Below, piece after piece: positions 1 through 9,143 of a stretch of DNA of 64,000 nucleotides (the stretch's first letter is position 1; the number at the start of each line of letters is the position of its first letter). The position numbers and the translations under genes were made by a program. The notes under the pieces are model-generated. The model was not told where the DNA came from, made no database searches, and was given only the letters and a program-made list of their open reading frames with translations. This DNA is from CBDANZ01 sp965197865 (lineage in GTDB: Bacteria > Acidobacteriota > Vicinamibacteria > Vicinamibacterales > CAVVIG01). The stretch lies in NCBI GenBank assembly GCA_965197865.1, contig CBDANZ010000003.1, forward strand, positions 496,001-560,000. The letters run 5' to 3'.

Positions 1-736
1 ACGCCGCTCTCGGCACCTCCACCATCATTGTCCAGGCGCGCGGAGACCGGCCCCCCCTTCGTGTTGCGACATATCCGTCGAGGCCCCCAGCTCGCAGCGC
101 TCGTCGAGCTTCTGGCCGGCGATCCCCAGGCGTCGCTCGACGTCGCCGCCGTCCGTGCCGCGTTGTCGTGGGAACCTCGCGCGCGCCGGAGACGGCGAGG
201 GGCGCTGGCGAGCCTTGCCGTGGCCGCAGTCGGCGTGTTTGCCGTGGCAATCGGACTCCAGCCCAGTGCGGCTACTACGACTTACCCCAGCGACGACGCG
301 ATTTACCCCAACGGCCGGAAGCGGCAGAGAGACGAGATCGTCCGGTTCATGGAAACGACGGTGATGCCGTGGGCGCGCGCGGCGATCGGACCTCATCAAG
401 GACGGACCTGACAAGGTGACCTGCAGGATGTGTCACGGGCCAACTCCCGAGGCGCGCGGCTGGCAGATGCCCGCTGTCGCGGCATTGCTCGAGCCGCACG
501 TGAGGCTTCTCGGCTGGGAGATCTACAGCGCCAGCATGGATACCCAGATGCGCAACGCCATCTACGGGTACGTCGCGGAATCGGAGAATCAGTCGCGGGC
601 CGCTTACATGCGCCATGTAGTCATGCCTGGCATGGCGCGCCTGCTGCGCCGTCCGGCCTATGATTTCACCAGGAGTTACGACTACAATCGAAGCAGGCTG
701 GCCTTCGGCTGCTATCACTGCCACATGGTGAAGTAA
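1..736 (+). pseudogene. cytochrome c-like protein, frameshifted, open at left edge
   Basis: Two adjacent reading frames together look like one membrane-anchored cytochrome. The first frame runs from the window edge to about 385 and carries a basic stretch followed by a hydrophobic segment (ALASLAVAAVGVFAVAIGL). The second runs to 736 and has two haem-binding motifs, CRMCH and, near the C-terminus, CYHCH. Reading the second frame upstream gives DLIKDGPDKVTCRMCHG, which continues the sense of the first frame and places a single frameshift near 385-389. If the product is made, it would be a periplasmic or membrane-attached dihaem c-type cytochrome. I cannot tell whether the shift is real or a sequencing error, and the true start may lie left of the window. 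Confidence 0.55.
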
Positions 737-1103
737 ACTTCGGCTGAAATTCTCGTGCGCGGAAGCGCATTCTTTCAGGAATTTGCGCCCACACGCCTCG
801 CCGGCAGCTCGCTCGGCGGCAGTTTCCTCAGGCTGCGGAGCGCTTATGCCGGGTTCTGCGTCGAGTTCGCCCTCGAGCGCCGCGTCATCATCACGATGCC
901 CGTTCGCAGCATCACGGTAGCGCCAGCGCCCAATCCCACGGCTTGATGTAGCCGGAAGGCGTCGTCTGCGCACCCCTGATGGCGGCCACGCGCTACACTA
1001 CCGCCCATGCCCATCGAAGACAGTCTGGTGCCCGCGCCCGCGATTTGCGGACCGTCGGCCGACGAGAGGTAACGGGGCCGGAGCGCGTTTGCATCGTCTG
1101 GCA
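737..1103. other. intergenic stretch, no gene recognised
   Basis: Between the cytochrome-like gene and the hydrolase I see no reading frame with recognisable composition or motifs. Short frames on both strands are Arg-rich shadows typical of GC-rich non-coding DNA. A short hydrophobic run on the minus strand near 880-950 has no start context or family resemblance I can name. Confidence 0.4.
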
Positions 1104-2102
1104 ATGGACGCATTCGTGCCGCGGCGGGGGCTTGAGAACGGCCACAGGATGACCCTGTATAGCTGGGGCGATCCAAGGCATTTTCCCCAGATGCCGGCCA
1201 CGACCCTGCGGTACTTCGATGTCGAGCGGGACGCGCGCGTCGTGGCGCTCTGCCACTGGCAGCCGCGAAGGTGGGAGCACGCCACCATCCTCGCCCTTCA
1301 TGGTCTTAACGGGTCAAGCGATGCGCACTACATGAAGGGGATCGCGACCAAGGCGTTCGCGCGCGGGATGAACGTGTTGCGTCTCAATCAGCGCAACTGC
1401 GGCGACACCGAGCACCTGTCGAAAGGACTGTTCCACTCCGGCCTGACAGCGGACGGGCAGCACGTCATCGACGAGCTAACGTCGGTTGATGGGCTTACGG
1501 CGATTGGCGTCGCCGGCTATTCGCTCGGAGGCAATCTCGCCTTGAAGCTGGCCGGCGAATATGGCGATGGCGCGCCGGAGGCCCTTAAGGCAGTGGCCGT
1601 CGTGTCACCGATCCTCGAGATCGGCGAGTGCGTGCGCGCGCTCGAGCGTCCCGGCAACGCGCTGTATGAATGGAATTTCGTGCGAGGCTTGAAGCAGCGG
1701 ATGCGGCGCAAGGAGCGCTTCCGGCCCGGATTATTCGACCTGAGCAAGCTCGCCGGGATTCACACCGTTCGTGACTTCGATGAAGCTTACACGGCTCCGT
1801 ATTTTGGGTTTGCGAATGCCGAAGACTACTATCAGCGTGCGAGTGCGATGCGTGTGGTCGATCGTATCGGTGTGCCGACATTCGTCGTCACGGCAGGGGA
1901 CGACCCTTTCGTCCCGACCGGGCCATTCCGCGATCCAAAAGTCATCGGCAACCCGCATATCACGCTGGTCGTATCGGAGCACGGCGGCCATTGCGGGTTT
2001 GTCGGCCCGAAGGCCGGCCAGAGCGACGGCTACTGGGCTGAGGATCAGATTGTGGACTTCGTCGCGCGCTACACTCAGGGCTCCACAGCGGATCGTCAGT
2101 AG
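1104..2102 (+). CDS. alpha/beta-fold hydrolase (YheT-like family)
   Basis: This 332-residue protein is a cytosolic alpha/beta hydrolase of the YheT/ABHD1-3 type, a family of esterase-like enzymes whose natural substrates are mostly unknown. The N-terminal FVPRRGLENGH stretch matches the usual family opening. The oxyanion region LALHGLNGSS is followed by the nucleophile elbow GYSLGGN (Ser), then the acid in TAGDDPFVP and the catalytic His in SEHGGHCGF near the C-terminus, so the triad is intact. I chose the ATG at 1104 because it gives the family N-terminus; a TTG at 1089 would add five residues. It runs convergently toward the DUF72 gene, with only two bases between the stops. Confidence 0.88.
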   Translation: MDAFVPRRGLENGHRMTLYSWGDPRHFPQMPATTLRYFDVERDARVVALCHWQPRRWEHATILALHGLNGSSDAHYMKGIATKAFARGMNVLRLNQRNCGDTEHLSKGLFHSGLTADGQHVIDELTSVDGLTAIGVAGYSLGGNLALKLAGEYGDGAPEALKAVAVVSPILEIGECVRALERPGNALYEWNFVRGLKQRMRRKERFRPGLFDLSKLAGIHTVRDFDEAYTAPYFGFANAEDYYQRASAMRVVDRIGVPTFVVTAGDDPFVPTGPFRDPKVIGNPHITLVVSEHGGHCGFVGPKAGQSDGYWAEDQIVDFVARYTQGSTADRQ

Positions 2103-2104
2103 AC

Positions 2105-2812
2105 CTAGGGTGCCACGCCCAGCCGCGCCATGAGCATCCGGGCGAGCTCAGGCCCCTTTCCTTCTTCCTCGTGCTTGAAGTACACGAAGACGTCGCGGCA
2201 GGCGCGCGTTTCTCGGCCGATGGTGTCGGCCCAGCGGGCGATGTCGCCCGCCGTGTAGCTCTCGTCCCGCAGCCGGAAGTAGGCGTAATCGGCTGTGACT
2301 CGCACGGGAGTGGACATCTTTTCGCTGTCGGCCACGCACAAGGCCCAATTCCTCGCGGCCAGCCGGTCCAGGACCTGGTCGTCGAACCAGGATTGATGGC
2401 GGAACTCGAACGCCGCGCGGACTCTCGGCGGCAGCTCCGCAAGAAAGGCATCGAAAAGCGGCAGGTCCTTCTTCGCACTTGGCGGCAGTTGAAAGAGAAG
2501 CGCGCCGAGCTTGTCGCCGAGCGTACCGGCGACTCGACAGAACGCCGAAACGAGCTCGCCGCAATTCCTGAGACGGTTATCGTGCGTGATGCGCCGGGGC
2601 GCCTTTAGGGTGAGCCTGTAAGGTGAGGGGGTCTGGGCCGCCCATCCGCCGACGAGCTTTTCGTTCGGCATCCGGTAGAACGTGTAGTTGATCTCGACCG
2701 TCTGGAACCACGCGGCGTAGTACGACAACATCTTGGCCACCGGCAGGTCCGCCGGATAGAAGCTGCCCTTCCACTCGGGATAGTTGTACCCTGACGTTCC
2801 GATCCAGATCAT
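2105..2812 (-). CDS. DUF72 family protein (YecE-like)
   Basis: This 235-residue protein opens with IGTSGYNYPEWKGSFYP, the signature of the DUF72/YecE family, a TIM-barrel-like fold of unknown biochemical role. Also typical are the VEINYTFYRMP segment, the FEFRHQSW motif and the aromatic C-terminal stretch DVFVYFKHEEEGKGPE. The length is close to the shorter members of the family. The ATG at 2812 is the natural start. A second, longer DUF72 gene lies at 44403-45374; the two differ enough to be paralogues rather than a recent copy. No catalytic function can be assigned from sequence. Confidence 0.9.
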   Translation of the reverse strand: MIWIGTSGYNYPEWKGSFYPADLPVAKMLSYYAAWFQTVEINYTFYRMPNEKLVGGWAAQTPSPYRLTLKAPRRITHDNRLRNCGELVSAFCRVAGTLGDKLGALLFQLPPSAKKDLPLFDAFLAELPPRVRAAFEFRHQSWFDDQVLDRLAARNWALCVADSEKMSTPVRVTADYAYFRLRDESYTAGDIARWADTIGRETRACRDVFVYFKHEEEGKGPELARMLMARLGVAP

Positions 2813-2820
2813 AGCCGGAA

Positions 2821-2875
2821 GCCCGGCTCAAGCCGGGCACCACGTGTAGCGCAGCCCCTTAAGGACCTGCGTTAC
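2821..2875. repeat. pair of REP-like hairpins
   Basis: Two inverted repeats lie just upstream of the DUF72 gene. GCCCGGCT-CA-AGCCGGGC spans 2821-2838, and GTAGCGCAG...CTGCGTTAC spans 2846-2875 with an inner CCTTAAGG. Related GTAGCGC-headed hairpins recur at 35945, 40764, 42500, 58202 and 61001. No T-tract follows, so these do not look like classical terminators. Confidence 0.6.
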
Positions 2876-2902
2876 ATACGTCAACACAAGTGCCTTTCGG
2901 GA

Positions 2903-3390
2903 TTAGAACACAATCGGTCCCAGAGGCAGCACGATGATGACGAAGGCCCTCACGTCGAGGAGGATCCCGTAGCGGATCATTGCGGTAATGGGGACGTACC
3001 CAGAGCTGTAAACGATGGCGTTCGGCGCGGTCGAGATGGGCACCATGAAGCCCCTGCTGGCGCCGAGCGTTGCTCCAATCGTCGTCTCGACGGGCCGGAC
3101 GCCCGTAGCCTGTGACACAGCAATCGCGATCGGCGGGATCATGTTGGCGGACGCCGTGTTGGACGTCGTTTCGGATAGAAGTATTGCGACCCTGTGAAGA
3201 GCACGGTGAGCGCCACCGGCGTATGCGTGGGGAGTCGCGAGGCGAGCCCCGTCGAGAACCGAGCTCTCCCATCGCAAGCCCGCCTCCGTACAACAACACG
3301 ATGCCTCAGTCGATCTTCACGGCCTCGTTCCGGAGTAAAGCTCGATCGTTCCTGGCGACGGACGAGGGTGAAGCGGAGGCACGACTTATC
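2903..3390 (-). pseudogene. C-terminal remnant of SLC13/DASS-type anion transporter
   Basis: The minus strand keeps the C-terminal part of a divalent anion:sodium symporter, broken in several places. The piece with SETTSNTASANMIPPIAIAV, GATLGASRGFMVPISTAPN and SSGYVPITAMIRYGILLDV matches the second hairpin and last helices of the family. Upstream, another frame gives AVKID-stop-GIVLLYGGGLAMGE, where a TGA replaces the Trp (TGG) expected in family members. At least one further frameshift lies between this and the SETTSN segment. The N-terminal two thirds of the transporter are absent. With an internal stop, a frameshift and a truncation this is very likely non-functional. Confidence 0.75.
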
Positions 3391-3405
3391 GTAAGTTAAC
3401 ACGTG

Positions 3406-4314
3406 ATGTCCTGCCTGAAGAACGACTGGTGGATTTGGAGCGTCGTGCCGCTGGCCGCTGCGCATGTGCTGCTCTTCCTCACGCTCGTTGCAAGGCCCGG
3501 CCGTATCGCGATTACCCTCTGGCAATGGGGTCCGCCGGCTCTTGCCTTTGCCACGTCGTCGGCGCTCGTGCTCGCGCTCGCATCGGCATTTCGGGGACGG
3601 CACACGTGGAGCTGGCGCCGCGCGACCAGCCTCACCGGGCTATGCGGCATTGTCGCCTCGATGGGCGTGTATCAAACATTTCCTTCGTCTCACGACTCGT
3701 CGCCGAGTGCGGTGGATTTCCGTCTCCCGCTGGAGGGCCCCCTCACCGTGGCGTGGGGCGGACCTCGTCCGCGAATGAACCACCACGTGAGCTCTCCTGC
3801 GGAGCGCTGGGGATACGATCTGCTCGTCACCCTCGACGGCCGCAGTCATCGCGGCGATGGACGAGGGCTTGCCGATTACTACGCATACGACCGGGTGGTT
3901 CGCGCGCCCGCTGCCGGTAAGGTCGTCGCAGTCCACGACGGTACTGCGGATGCGTCGCCCGGCCGTCCCGATCCTCGAAGCGGCGGCGGCAATCGAATCG
4001 TCGTCGAAGTGGGGCCGGGTCAGTACCTGTTCATCGCGCATCTTCGCGCTGGCTCGATCCCGCTCGTCACCGGCCAGTCGGTGCGTCAGGGCGACCTGGT
4101 CGGCCGAGTCGGCAACTCGGGCAACAGCAGCGAGCCTCACGTCCACCTGCACCTGCAGGACACGCCATTCACCGATGAGGGCGAAGGTATTCCTTTCTCC
4201 TTCTCGAATTATGTCCATTTGAACAGCGGCACGAGGGTGACGCGCGGCGCGCCGCAAGGCGGAGTGAGAGGCGGCCGCTTCCTCGGCGACATCGTTCAGT
4301 CGCTTACGGAGTGA
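3406..4314 (+). CDS. membrane-anchored M23 family metallopeptidase
   Basis: This 302-residue protein has three hydrophobic segments in its first 100 residues (VVPLAAAHVLLFLTLVA, PPALAFATSSALVLALASAF, LTGLCGIVASMGVY) and a LytM/M23 peptidase domain from about residue 105. The second zinc motif is clear (PHVHLHLQD), as are the GQSVRQGDLVGRVGNSGNS strand and the FIAHLRAGS segment that carries the catalytic His. The first ligand region (HHVSSPAERWGYDL) is unusual, with the canonical HxxxD written as a longer spacing. Such enzymes cut peptidoglycan cross-bridges or regulate those that do. The ATG at 3406 follows a GTG at 3403 in the same frame, either of which could serve as start. Confidence 0.82.
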   Translation: MSCLKNDWWIWSVVPLAAAHVLLFLTLVARPGRIAITLWQWGPPALAFATSSALVLALASAFRGRHTWSWRRATSLTGLCGIVASMGVYQTFPSSHDSSPSAVDFRLPLEGPLTVAWGGPRPRMNHHVSSPAERWGYDLLVTLDGRSHRGDGRGLADYYAYDRVVRAPAAGKVVAVHDGTADASPGRPDPRSGGGNRIVVEVGPGQYLFIAHLRAGSIPLVTGQSVRQGDLVGRVGNSGNSSEPHVHLHLQDTPFTDEGEGIPFSFSNYVHLNSGTRVTRGAPQGGVRGGRFLGDIVQSLTE

Positions 4315-4407
4315 CGCGAGCATCGACCGAATGCGATTCCGGGTTTGCAGGACAGGCTTCCGCATTCGGTGCTTTAATGATGGTCATTCAAAAGGAGGGT
4401 GAAAGCT

Positions 4408-5826
4408 ATGGGAAAGAGACTCTGGGTGGCCATTGGACTGGCCTTGGCGATCGCCGGCTGCAGCACCCCCAAGACCGCCAGCAGCGTGTTGCAGGGTGCG
4501 CAGGACAGGATGGGCCACGTGAGCTCCATCCAATACTCCGGCACCGGCGTAAATGGATTCTTCGGACAGGCGCTCACAGCCGGACAGGAGTGGCCGCGCC
4601 GGGAACTGTCGAGCTATGCGCGCACCATCAACTACGATCAGCGGTCGGCGAGCGACAAGATGGGCTTCGCGCAGCCCGTCTTCGGCGGACAGCAACAAAA
4701 CGCGCACGTCAACGGCGACAAGGCGTGGAACATCGGACAGAGTGGACCGAATCCTCGGTTGGCCGCGGCCGAAGAACGGCAGCTTCACATCTGGCTGACC
4801 CCGCACGGCTTCCTCAAGGAAGCCATCGCCGCCGACGACGCGACGCTGTCACAGGAGGAGGGGGGCGCGGACGTCATTTCGTTCACGGCGCTCGGCAAGT
4901 TCAGGGTAAGCGGTACGATTGACGTCCAGAACCTCGTGACGAGCGTGGCCACGACGATTGCCAACCCGGTGCTCGGGGACACGGATCTGGTCGCGACCTA
5001 CTCCGATTACAAGGATTTCAGCGGTGTCCAGTTCCCGACGAAGATCCTGATTGTGCAGGGTGGATTTCCGGTTTGGGACCTCACCATCACGAACGTCACG
5101 CCGAATGCGCCTTTCGACCTTCCCGTTCCTGAAGCGGTCCAGGCTGCGACGATTCCTCCCGTGCGAGCGGTCAGCACCAAGGTGGCCGACGGCGTCTGGC
5201 ACGTGACAGGCGGTTCCCATCACAGCGTCGTCGTGGAATTCGGAGAGTACCTCGCGATTGCGGAAGCGCCGTCGAACGAAGAGCGCTCGCTGGCGGTGTT
5301 GGAGGAGGCCAAGAAGCTGGTGCCGAACAAGCCGGTGCGGTACGTGCTGACCACCCATCATCACTTCGATCACTCGGGCGGCCTGCGCACCTACGTGGCC
5401 GAGGGCGCCACCGTCGTGACTCACCAGTCCAACGTTCCCTACTTCGAGAGGACTTTGACGGCCCCAGCCACGCTCGTGCCCGACATGCAGGCCAAGAGTC
5501 CAAAGCAGCCCAGCTTCCAGGGCGTGTCGGACAAGTACGTCATTACCGACGGCAAGCAGACGATCGAGGTCTACGCGACCTCCGGCGACACCCACACCAA
5601 CGAGTACACGCTCATCTATCTTCCTCGGCCGAGGATCCTAGTGGAAGCTGACGCCTACAATCCCGGGCCGCCGAACACGCCGCCGCCCCCGACTCCTCCT
5701 CCCGATGCGGTGGCGCTGTACGACGCCATCCAAAGCTTAAAGTTGAACGTCGCCACGATAGTCCCGATTCACGGTCGCGGCGCCGTTCCCATCGTAGAAT
5801 TGAGGAAGTTCATCGGCAAGGGCTAG
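4408..5826 (+). CDS. metallo-beta-lactamase-fold lipoprotein
   Basis: A 472-residue lipoprotein: the N-terminus MGKRLWVAIGLALAIAGC has a clear lipobox, so export and lipidation are expected. Residues about 25-230 form a domain I do not recognise. The C-terminal half (about 255-472) is an MBL-fold hydrolase with the TTHHHFDHSGG metal motif, a further His in SGDTHTNEY, a metal-bridging Asp in VEADAYNPG, and a final His in VPIHGRG. The start is fixed by a perfect AGGAGG at 4393-4398, nine bases before the ATG; the in-frame GTG at 4399 would overlap that site. Family members include quinoprotein-relay and alkylsulfatase-like hydrolases; the substrate is unknown. The gene ends in TAG, four bases before the next gene. 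Confidence 0.85.
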   Translation: MGKRLWVAIGLALAIAGCSTPKTASSVLQGAQDRMGHVSSIQYSGTGVNGFFGQALTAGQEWPRRELSSYARTINYDQRSASDKMGFAQPVFGGQQQNAHVNGDKAWNIGQSGPNPRLAAAEERQLHIWLTPHGFLKEAIAADDATLSQEEGGADVISFTALGKFRVSGTIDVQNLVTSVATTIANPVLGDTDLVATYSDYKDFSGVQFPTKILIVQGGFPVWDLTITNVTPNAPFDLPVPEAVQAATIPPVRAVSTKVADGVWHVTGGSHHSVVVEFGEYLAIAEAPSNEERSLAVLEEAKKLVPNKPVRYVLTTHHHFDHSGGLRTYVAEGATVVTHQSNVPYFERTLTAPATLVPDMQAKSPKQPSFQGVSDKYVITDGKQTIEVYATSGDTHTNEYTLIYLPRPRILVEADAYNPGPPNTPPPPTPPPDAVALYDAIQSLKLNVATIVPIHGRGAVPIVELRKFIGKG

Positions 5827-5830
5827 GTCT

Positions 5831-6676
5831 ATGCACTTTCTCGTGGCCGGCGGGCGGTCCCGGTTTCCAGTTGCCTGGCGCCCGCGGGCCATCTTCGCCG
5901 TCCTGCTCGTCCTCCTTGCAGCGTCGGCCGGATACGCGCAGTTCGGCTCTCGTCCGAGGGGCCTTCCAATGGCGACGCCTGAATCTTTCGACGGCGCCTT
6001 CAATTTCTGCCGCGCCGCCTTTCGCGGCGCACGGGGCCGCCCGGGATGGAGCACCGACTATCCGGACGCCGACTTGAACTTGTCGACACGGTTGGGCGAG
6101 CTGACCAAGACGCCGATCAGCATCGACAAGCACACGGGCGAACCGAATCACCTGATCGTTCCACTCACCGATCCGCTGTTGTTCCGCTGCCCGTTCATCA
6201 TGATGTTCGAGGTTGGCAACCTTTATCTCGACGAAACGGAAGCCGCAACCCTTCGACGCTACCTGATGAAAGGCGGTTTCCTGTGGGTTGACGACTTCTG
6301 GGGCACTTACGAGTGGGACATCTGGGAGAGCCAGATCCGCAAGGTTCTGCCGAGCGGCACGTATCCGTTCAAAGATCTGCCGCTCGATCACGCGATCTTT
6401 CACCAGGTCTTCACCGTGGCGAAGGTCCCCCAGATCCCCTCGATCAATCAGTGGTTGAGCTCCCACACCACTTCCGAGCGCGGCGCCGACAGCCGGGTGC
6501 CGCACATCCGCGCCCTCACGGATGAGCGTGAGCGAATCATGGTTCTCATCTCTCACAACACCGATTTCGGTGACTCGTGGGAGCGCGAAGGGGTGAGCCA
6601 CGACTACTTTCTGAGGTTCTCGGTCGACGGATACGCCTTCGGAGCCAACGCGGTCGTGTACGCAATGACGCACTGA
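5831..6676 (+). CDS. DUF4159 domain secreted protein
   Basis: This 281-residue protein begins with a signal peptide (IFAVLLVLLAASAGYAQ) and is otherwise a DUF4159 domain, a GATase/ThuA-like fold found in envelope proteins of Acidobacteriota, Planctomycetota and relatives. Typical segments are DYPDADLNLSTRLGELT, MKGGFLWVDDFWG, PLDHAIFHQVF and the closing DGYAFGANAVVYAMTH. Its biochemical role is unknown; the fold often accompanies MoxR/BatA-type and VWA genes, which are absent here. It lies four bases after the MBL lipoprotein and probably shares its transcript. Confidence 0.85.
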   Translation: MHFLVAGGRSRFPVAWRPRAIFAVLLVLLAASAGYAQFGSRPRGLPMATPESFDGAFNFCRAAFRGARGRPGWSTDYPDADLNLSTRLGELTKTPISIDKHTGEPNHLIVPLTDPLLFRCPFIMMFEVGNLYLDETEAATLRRYLMKGGFLWVDDFWGTYEWDIWESQIRKVLPSGTYPFKDLPLDHAIFHQVFTVAKVPQIPSINQWLSSHTTSERGADSRVPHIRALTDERERIMVLISHNTDFGDSWEREGVSHDYFLRFSVDGYAFGANAVVYAMTH

Positions 6677-6762
6677 GGAGTCTCATCCAGCGGTTGACGC
6701 TTCGTGACGGACGGCGTAACGTTATTGGCTCTCGCGTATTGGCGAAAGGGGAACTGTTCATC

Positions 6763-7866
6763 ATGCTGTCCCTGCACACGAAACTCTGGGTCCTCCTCGC
6801 AATTGTCGTGCTCGCTTCCTTGTCTCCGTCCTCCGCTCAGCAGGCGTCTCAGACGGGCCAGGGCCCGGCGCTGGCGTCCATCGGACCGCTGGCATTCGGT
6901 CCTGACGGAACGCTGTTCGCCGCCGACAATCAGGGCGCTGCGATCTTCGCCCTTGACCTCGGCGCGCAGGCCAACGGCGGCGCCCCGGGCGCCAAGGGCC
7001 TCGACGCGGTGGACGGAAAGCTTGCCGCCCTGCTCGGCACGGGCGTGCGGGACATCTCGATCACCGATCTCACCGTGCATCCGAGCACGCGCAATGCCTA
7101 CCTGTCGGTGATGCGCGGGCAGGGCGCCGGGGCGGCCCCTGCCTTGTTCCGGATCGACGGCACCGGCGCGACCAGCATGGTCTCACTGCAGGCCATCCGG
7201 TTCCAGAAGGTCGGCGTGCCGAACGCTCCGGTTGCCAACGAGACGGCCCGCCGGAACCCACGAACCGAGGTCATCACCGACATGGCCTTTGCGGACGGCC
7301 GCCTGTGGGTTGCAGGCCTGTCCAACGAGGAGTTCGCCTCAAAGCTCCGGGCGATCCCGTACCCGTTCGCCAGCATCGACCGGGGCACGAGCGTTGAGAT
7401 CTATCACGGCAACCACCGCCAGCTCGAAACGCGGTCGCCAGTCAACGCGTTCGTGCCGTACATGGTCAACAACCAGCCGCACCTGATCGCGGGCTACACC
7501 TGCACGCCGCTGGTCAAGTTCCCGATCAGCGACCTCAAGCCTGGTGACAAGGTGCGCGGCACGACGATCGCGGAGATGGGCGCGGGTAACCGCGTGCTCG
7601 ACATGATCGTGTATCGTAAAGGTGGGCAGGAGTTCCTCCTCACGGCGAACAACAGTCGGGGCGTCATGAAGATCCCGACCAAGGACTTCGCCAGCGCGAC
7701 GCCGATCACCACGCCGGTCGAGACAGAAACGGGCGGAATCCCCTACGAGAAGATCGCGAGCATGCAGGGCATCGAGCAGCTCGACAAGCTCGACGAGAAC
7801 AACTCCATCGTGGTTGCGCGCACCGCCGCCGGCGTGCTCAACCTACAGGTCGTCGCCCTTCCGTAA
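6763..7866 (+). CDS. secreted beta-propeller-like protein
   Basis: A 367-residue exported protein with signal peptide LWVLLAIVVLASLSPSSAQ. The mature part shows repeated propeller-like blades, for example IGPLAFGPDGTLFAADNQ, ISITDLTVHPSTRNAYLSV, VITDMAFADGRLWVAGL and LDMIVYRKGGQEFLLTANN. No catalytic motif is visible. I chose the ATG at 6763 because GAAAGGGGAA lies at a good distance upstream and it gives the signal peptide directly; the frame is open upstream but overlaps the preceding gene. The stop TAA overlaps the ATG of the following lipoprotein by one base, so the two are translationally coupled. Function unknown. Confidence 0.75.
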   Translation: MLSLHTKLWVLLAIVVLASLSPSSAQQASQTGQGPALASIGPLAFGPDGTLFAADNQGAAIFALDLGAQANGGAPGAKGLDAVDGKLAALLGTGVRDISITDLTVHPSTRNAYLSVMRGQGAGAAPALFRIDGTGATSMVSLQAIRFQKVGVPNAPVANETARRNPRTEVITDMAFADGRLWVAGLSNEEFASKLRAIPYPFASIDRGTSVEIYHGNHRQLETRSPVNAFVPYMVNNQPHLIAGYTCTPLVKFPISDLKPGDKVRGTTIAEMGAGNRVLDMIVYRKGGQEFLLTANNSRGVMKIPTKDFASATPITTPVETETGGIPYEKIASMQGIEQLDKLDENNSIVVARTAAGVLNLQVVALP

Positions 7867-9143
7867 TGCACGTGCGTCTGCTGTGTACCGCGGCGTTGAT
7901 GATCTCGCTCGTCGTCGCCGCGGCATGCGGTCCTTCTACCGCCTCTTTGTCCGCTCCAGAAATCAGGCTGACCAGCCAGGAGAACGGTGGCGCCGCGTAC
8001 GTTGAAGTGACCGGATTGTCCCGCGAGCAGCTCAGCGCGCTCGAGGAGTTAGAGCTCACCACCGAACAGTGGTCGAGTGTGCTCCGAGTCGCCGTTGGGC
8101 CCGATGTCCCCGCCATGCTCGGCAGGTACGCCGTGGCCAACGGCAGGCTGATATTCACGCCAGCCTTCCAGTTCGATCCTGGCCGGCAGTACGAAGTTCG
8201 ATTCGATCCTTCACGAGTGCCTGGTGTCGGCGAGTCCGACATCGCAGCCATCGAGGCGACCGTCGGCCGACCGGCCTCCAGAGCGGTACCCTCGACGGTC
8301 GTGGCGCGCGTCTACCCCACGGGCGATGTCATACCTGAAAACATGCTGCGCATGTACATCGAGTTCTCGGATCCGATGGGGCGCAGGAGCGGCATCGAGT
8401 ACATGAAGCTGCTCGACGAAAACGGCCAGGAGATCCCCGGCGCGTTCCTGCCGCTCAACTACGAGTTCTGGAGCCCCGATCACACGCGCTTCACGGTGTT
8501 CTTCGACCCGGGGCGCGTGAAGGACGGGATCCTGCCGAACCGGCAAATGGGCCGAGCGCTCAACCCCGAACGGTCGGTGACGCTGGTCATCAGCCGCGAG
8601 TGGCGTGATCAATATGGATTGCCGCTGAAGGAAGAAGTCCGTCGAGTGTTCAGGGTCGGCCCCGCCGACACAAAGCCGCTGGACCCGTCCTCGTGGCGCA
8701 TCCAGTCGCCGCCATCCGGTCGACGCGACGGGGTCGTCGTGACGTTCCCGGAGCCGCTCGATCACGGCCTGCTGATGCGCGCGCTCGGCGTCACCCGCGA
8801 TGGTGCGCCGGTCGAGGGCGAAATCCTCGTCGACGCCGCGGAAACACGGTGGACGTTCACGCCGCGCAACCCGTGGCGGGCCGGGACATATCACCTGCTT
8901 GCGCTCGACATCCTCGAGGACCTCGCCGGCAACCAGATCGGCCGCGCGTTCGAGGTCGACAACTTCGACACCGTGGACAAGAGCCCGAACCCGCAGACCA
9001 TCACGCTGCCGTTCACCGTCGGGGCCCAGCGCCGGGCGACCGGGTCTTTTTCTTTCCAGCGGGGCAGTTCTTGTACTCGCCCCTCTCCCCTGCTCGAGAA
9101 CAGGACCTTTGTCGTCAAGACCAACCGGGTCTTTCGATCTTAG
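7866..9143 (+). CDS. lipoprotein with bacterial Ig-like domains
   Basis: This 425-residue protein has a lipobox signal (ISLVVAAAC) and a mature part rich in Ig-like strands. VYPTGDVIPENMLRMYIEFS, TRFTVFFDPGRVKDG and TFTPRNPWRAGTYHLLALDI resemble SbsA-type Ig-like domains. Start and the previous stop overlap as TAATG. The last 35 residues after TLPFTV are low-complexity and unlike the rest, so the true protein may have ended near 9035 and the present tail may be read-through after a small indel. It is the third gene of the 5831-9143 run, which suggests a joint envelope role with its propeller neighbour. Function unknown. Confidence 0.7.
   Translation: MHVRLLCTAALMISLVVAAACGPSTASLSAPEIRLTSQENGGAAYVEVTGLSREQLSALEELELTTEQWSSVLRVAVGPDVPAMLGRYAVANGRLIFTPAFQFDPGRQYEVRFDPSRVPGVGESDIAAIEATVGRPASRAVPSTVVARVYPTGDVIPENMLRMYIEFSDPMGRRSGIEYMKLLDENGQEIPGAFLPLNYEFWSPDHTRFTVFFDPGRVKDGILPNRQMGRALNPERSVTLVISREWRDQYGLPLKEEVRRVFRVGPADTKPLDPSSWRIQSPPSGRRDGVVVTFPEPLDHGLLMRALGVTRDGAPVEGEILVDAAETRWTFTPRNPWRAGTYHLLALDILEDLAGNQIGRAFEVDNFDTVDKSPNPQTITLPFTVGAQRRATGSFSFQRGSSCTRPSPLLENRTFVVKTNRVFRS

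Noticed and set aside
844..1176. Minus-strand frame with a short hydrophobic part
   Set aside because: No start context, no family resemblance, and it overlaps the well-supported hydrolase start.
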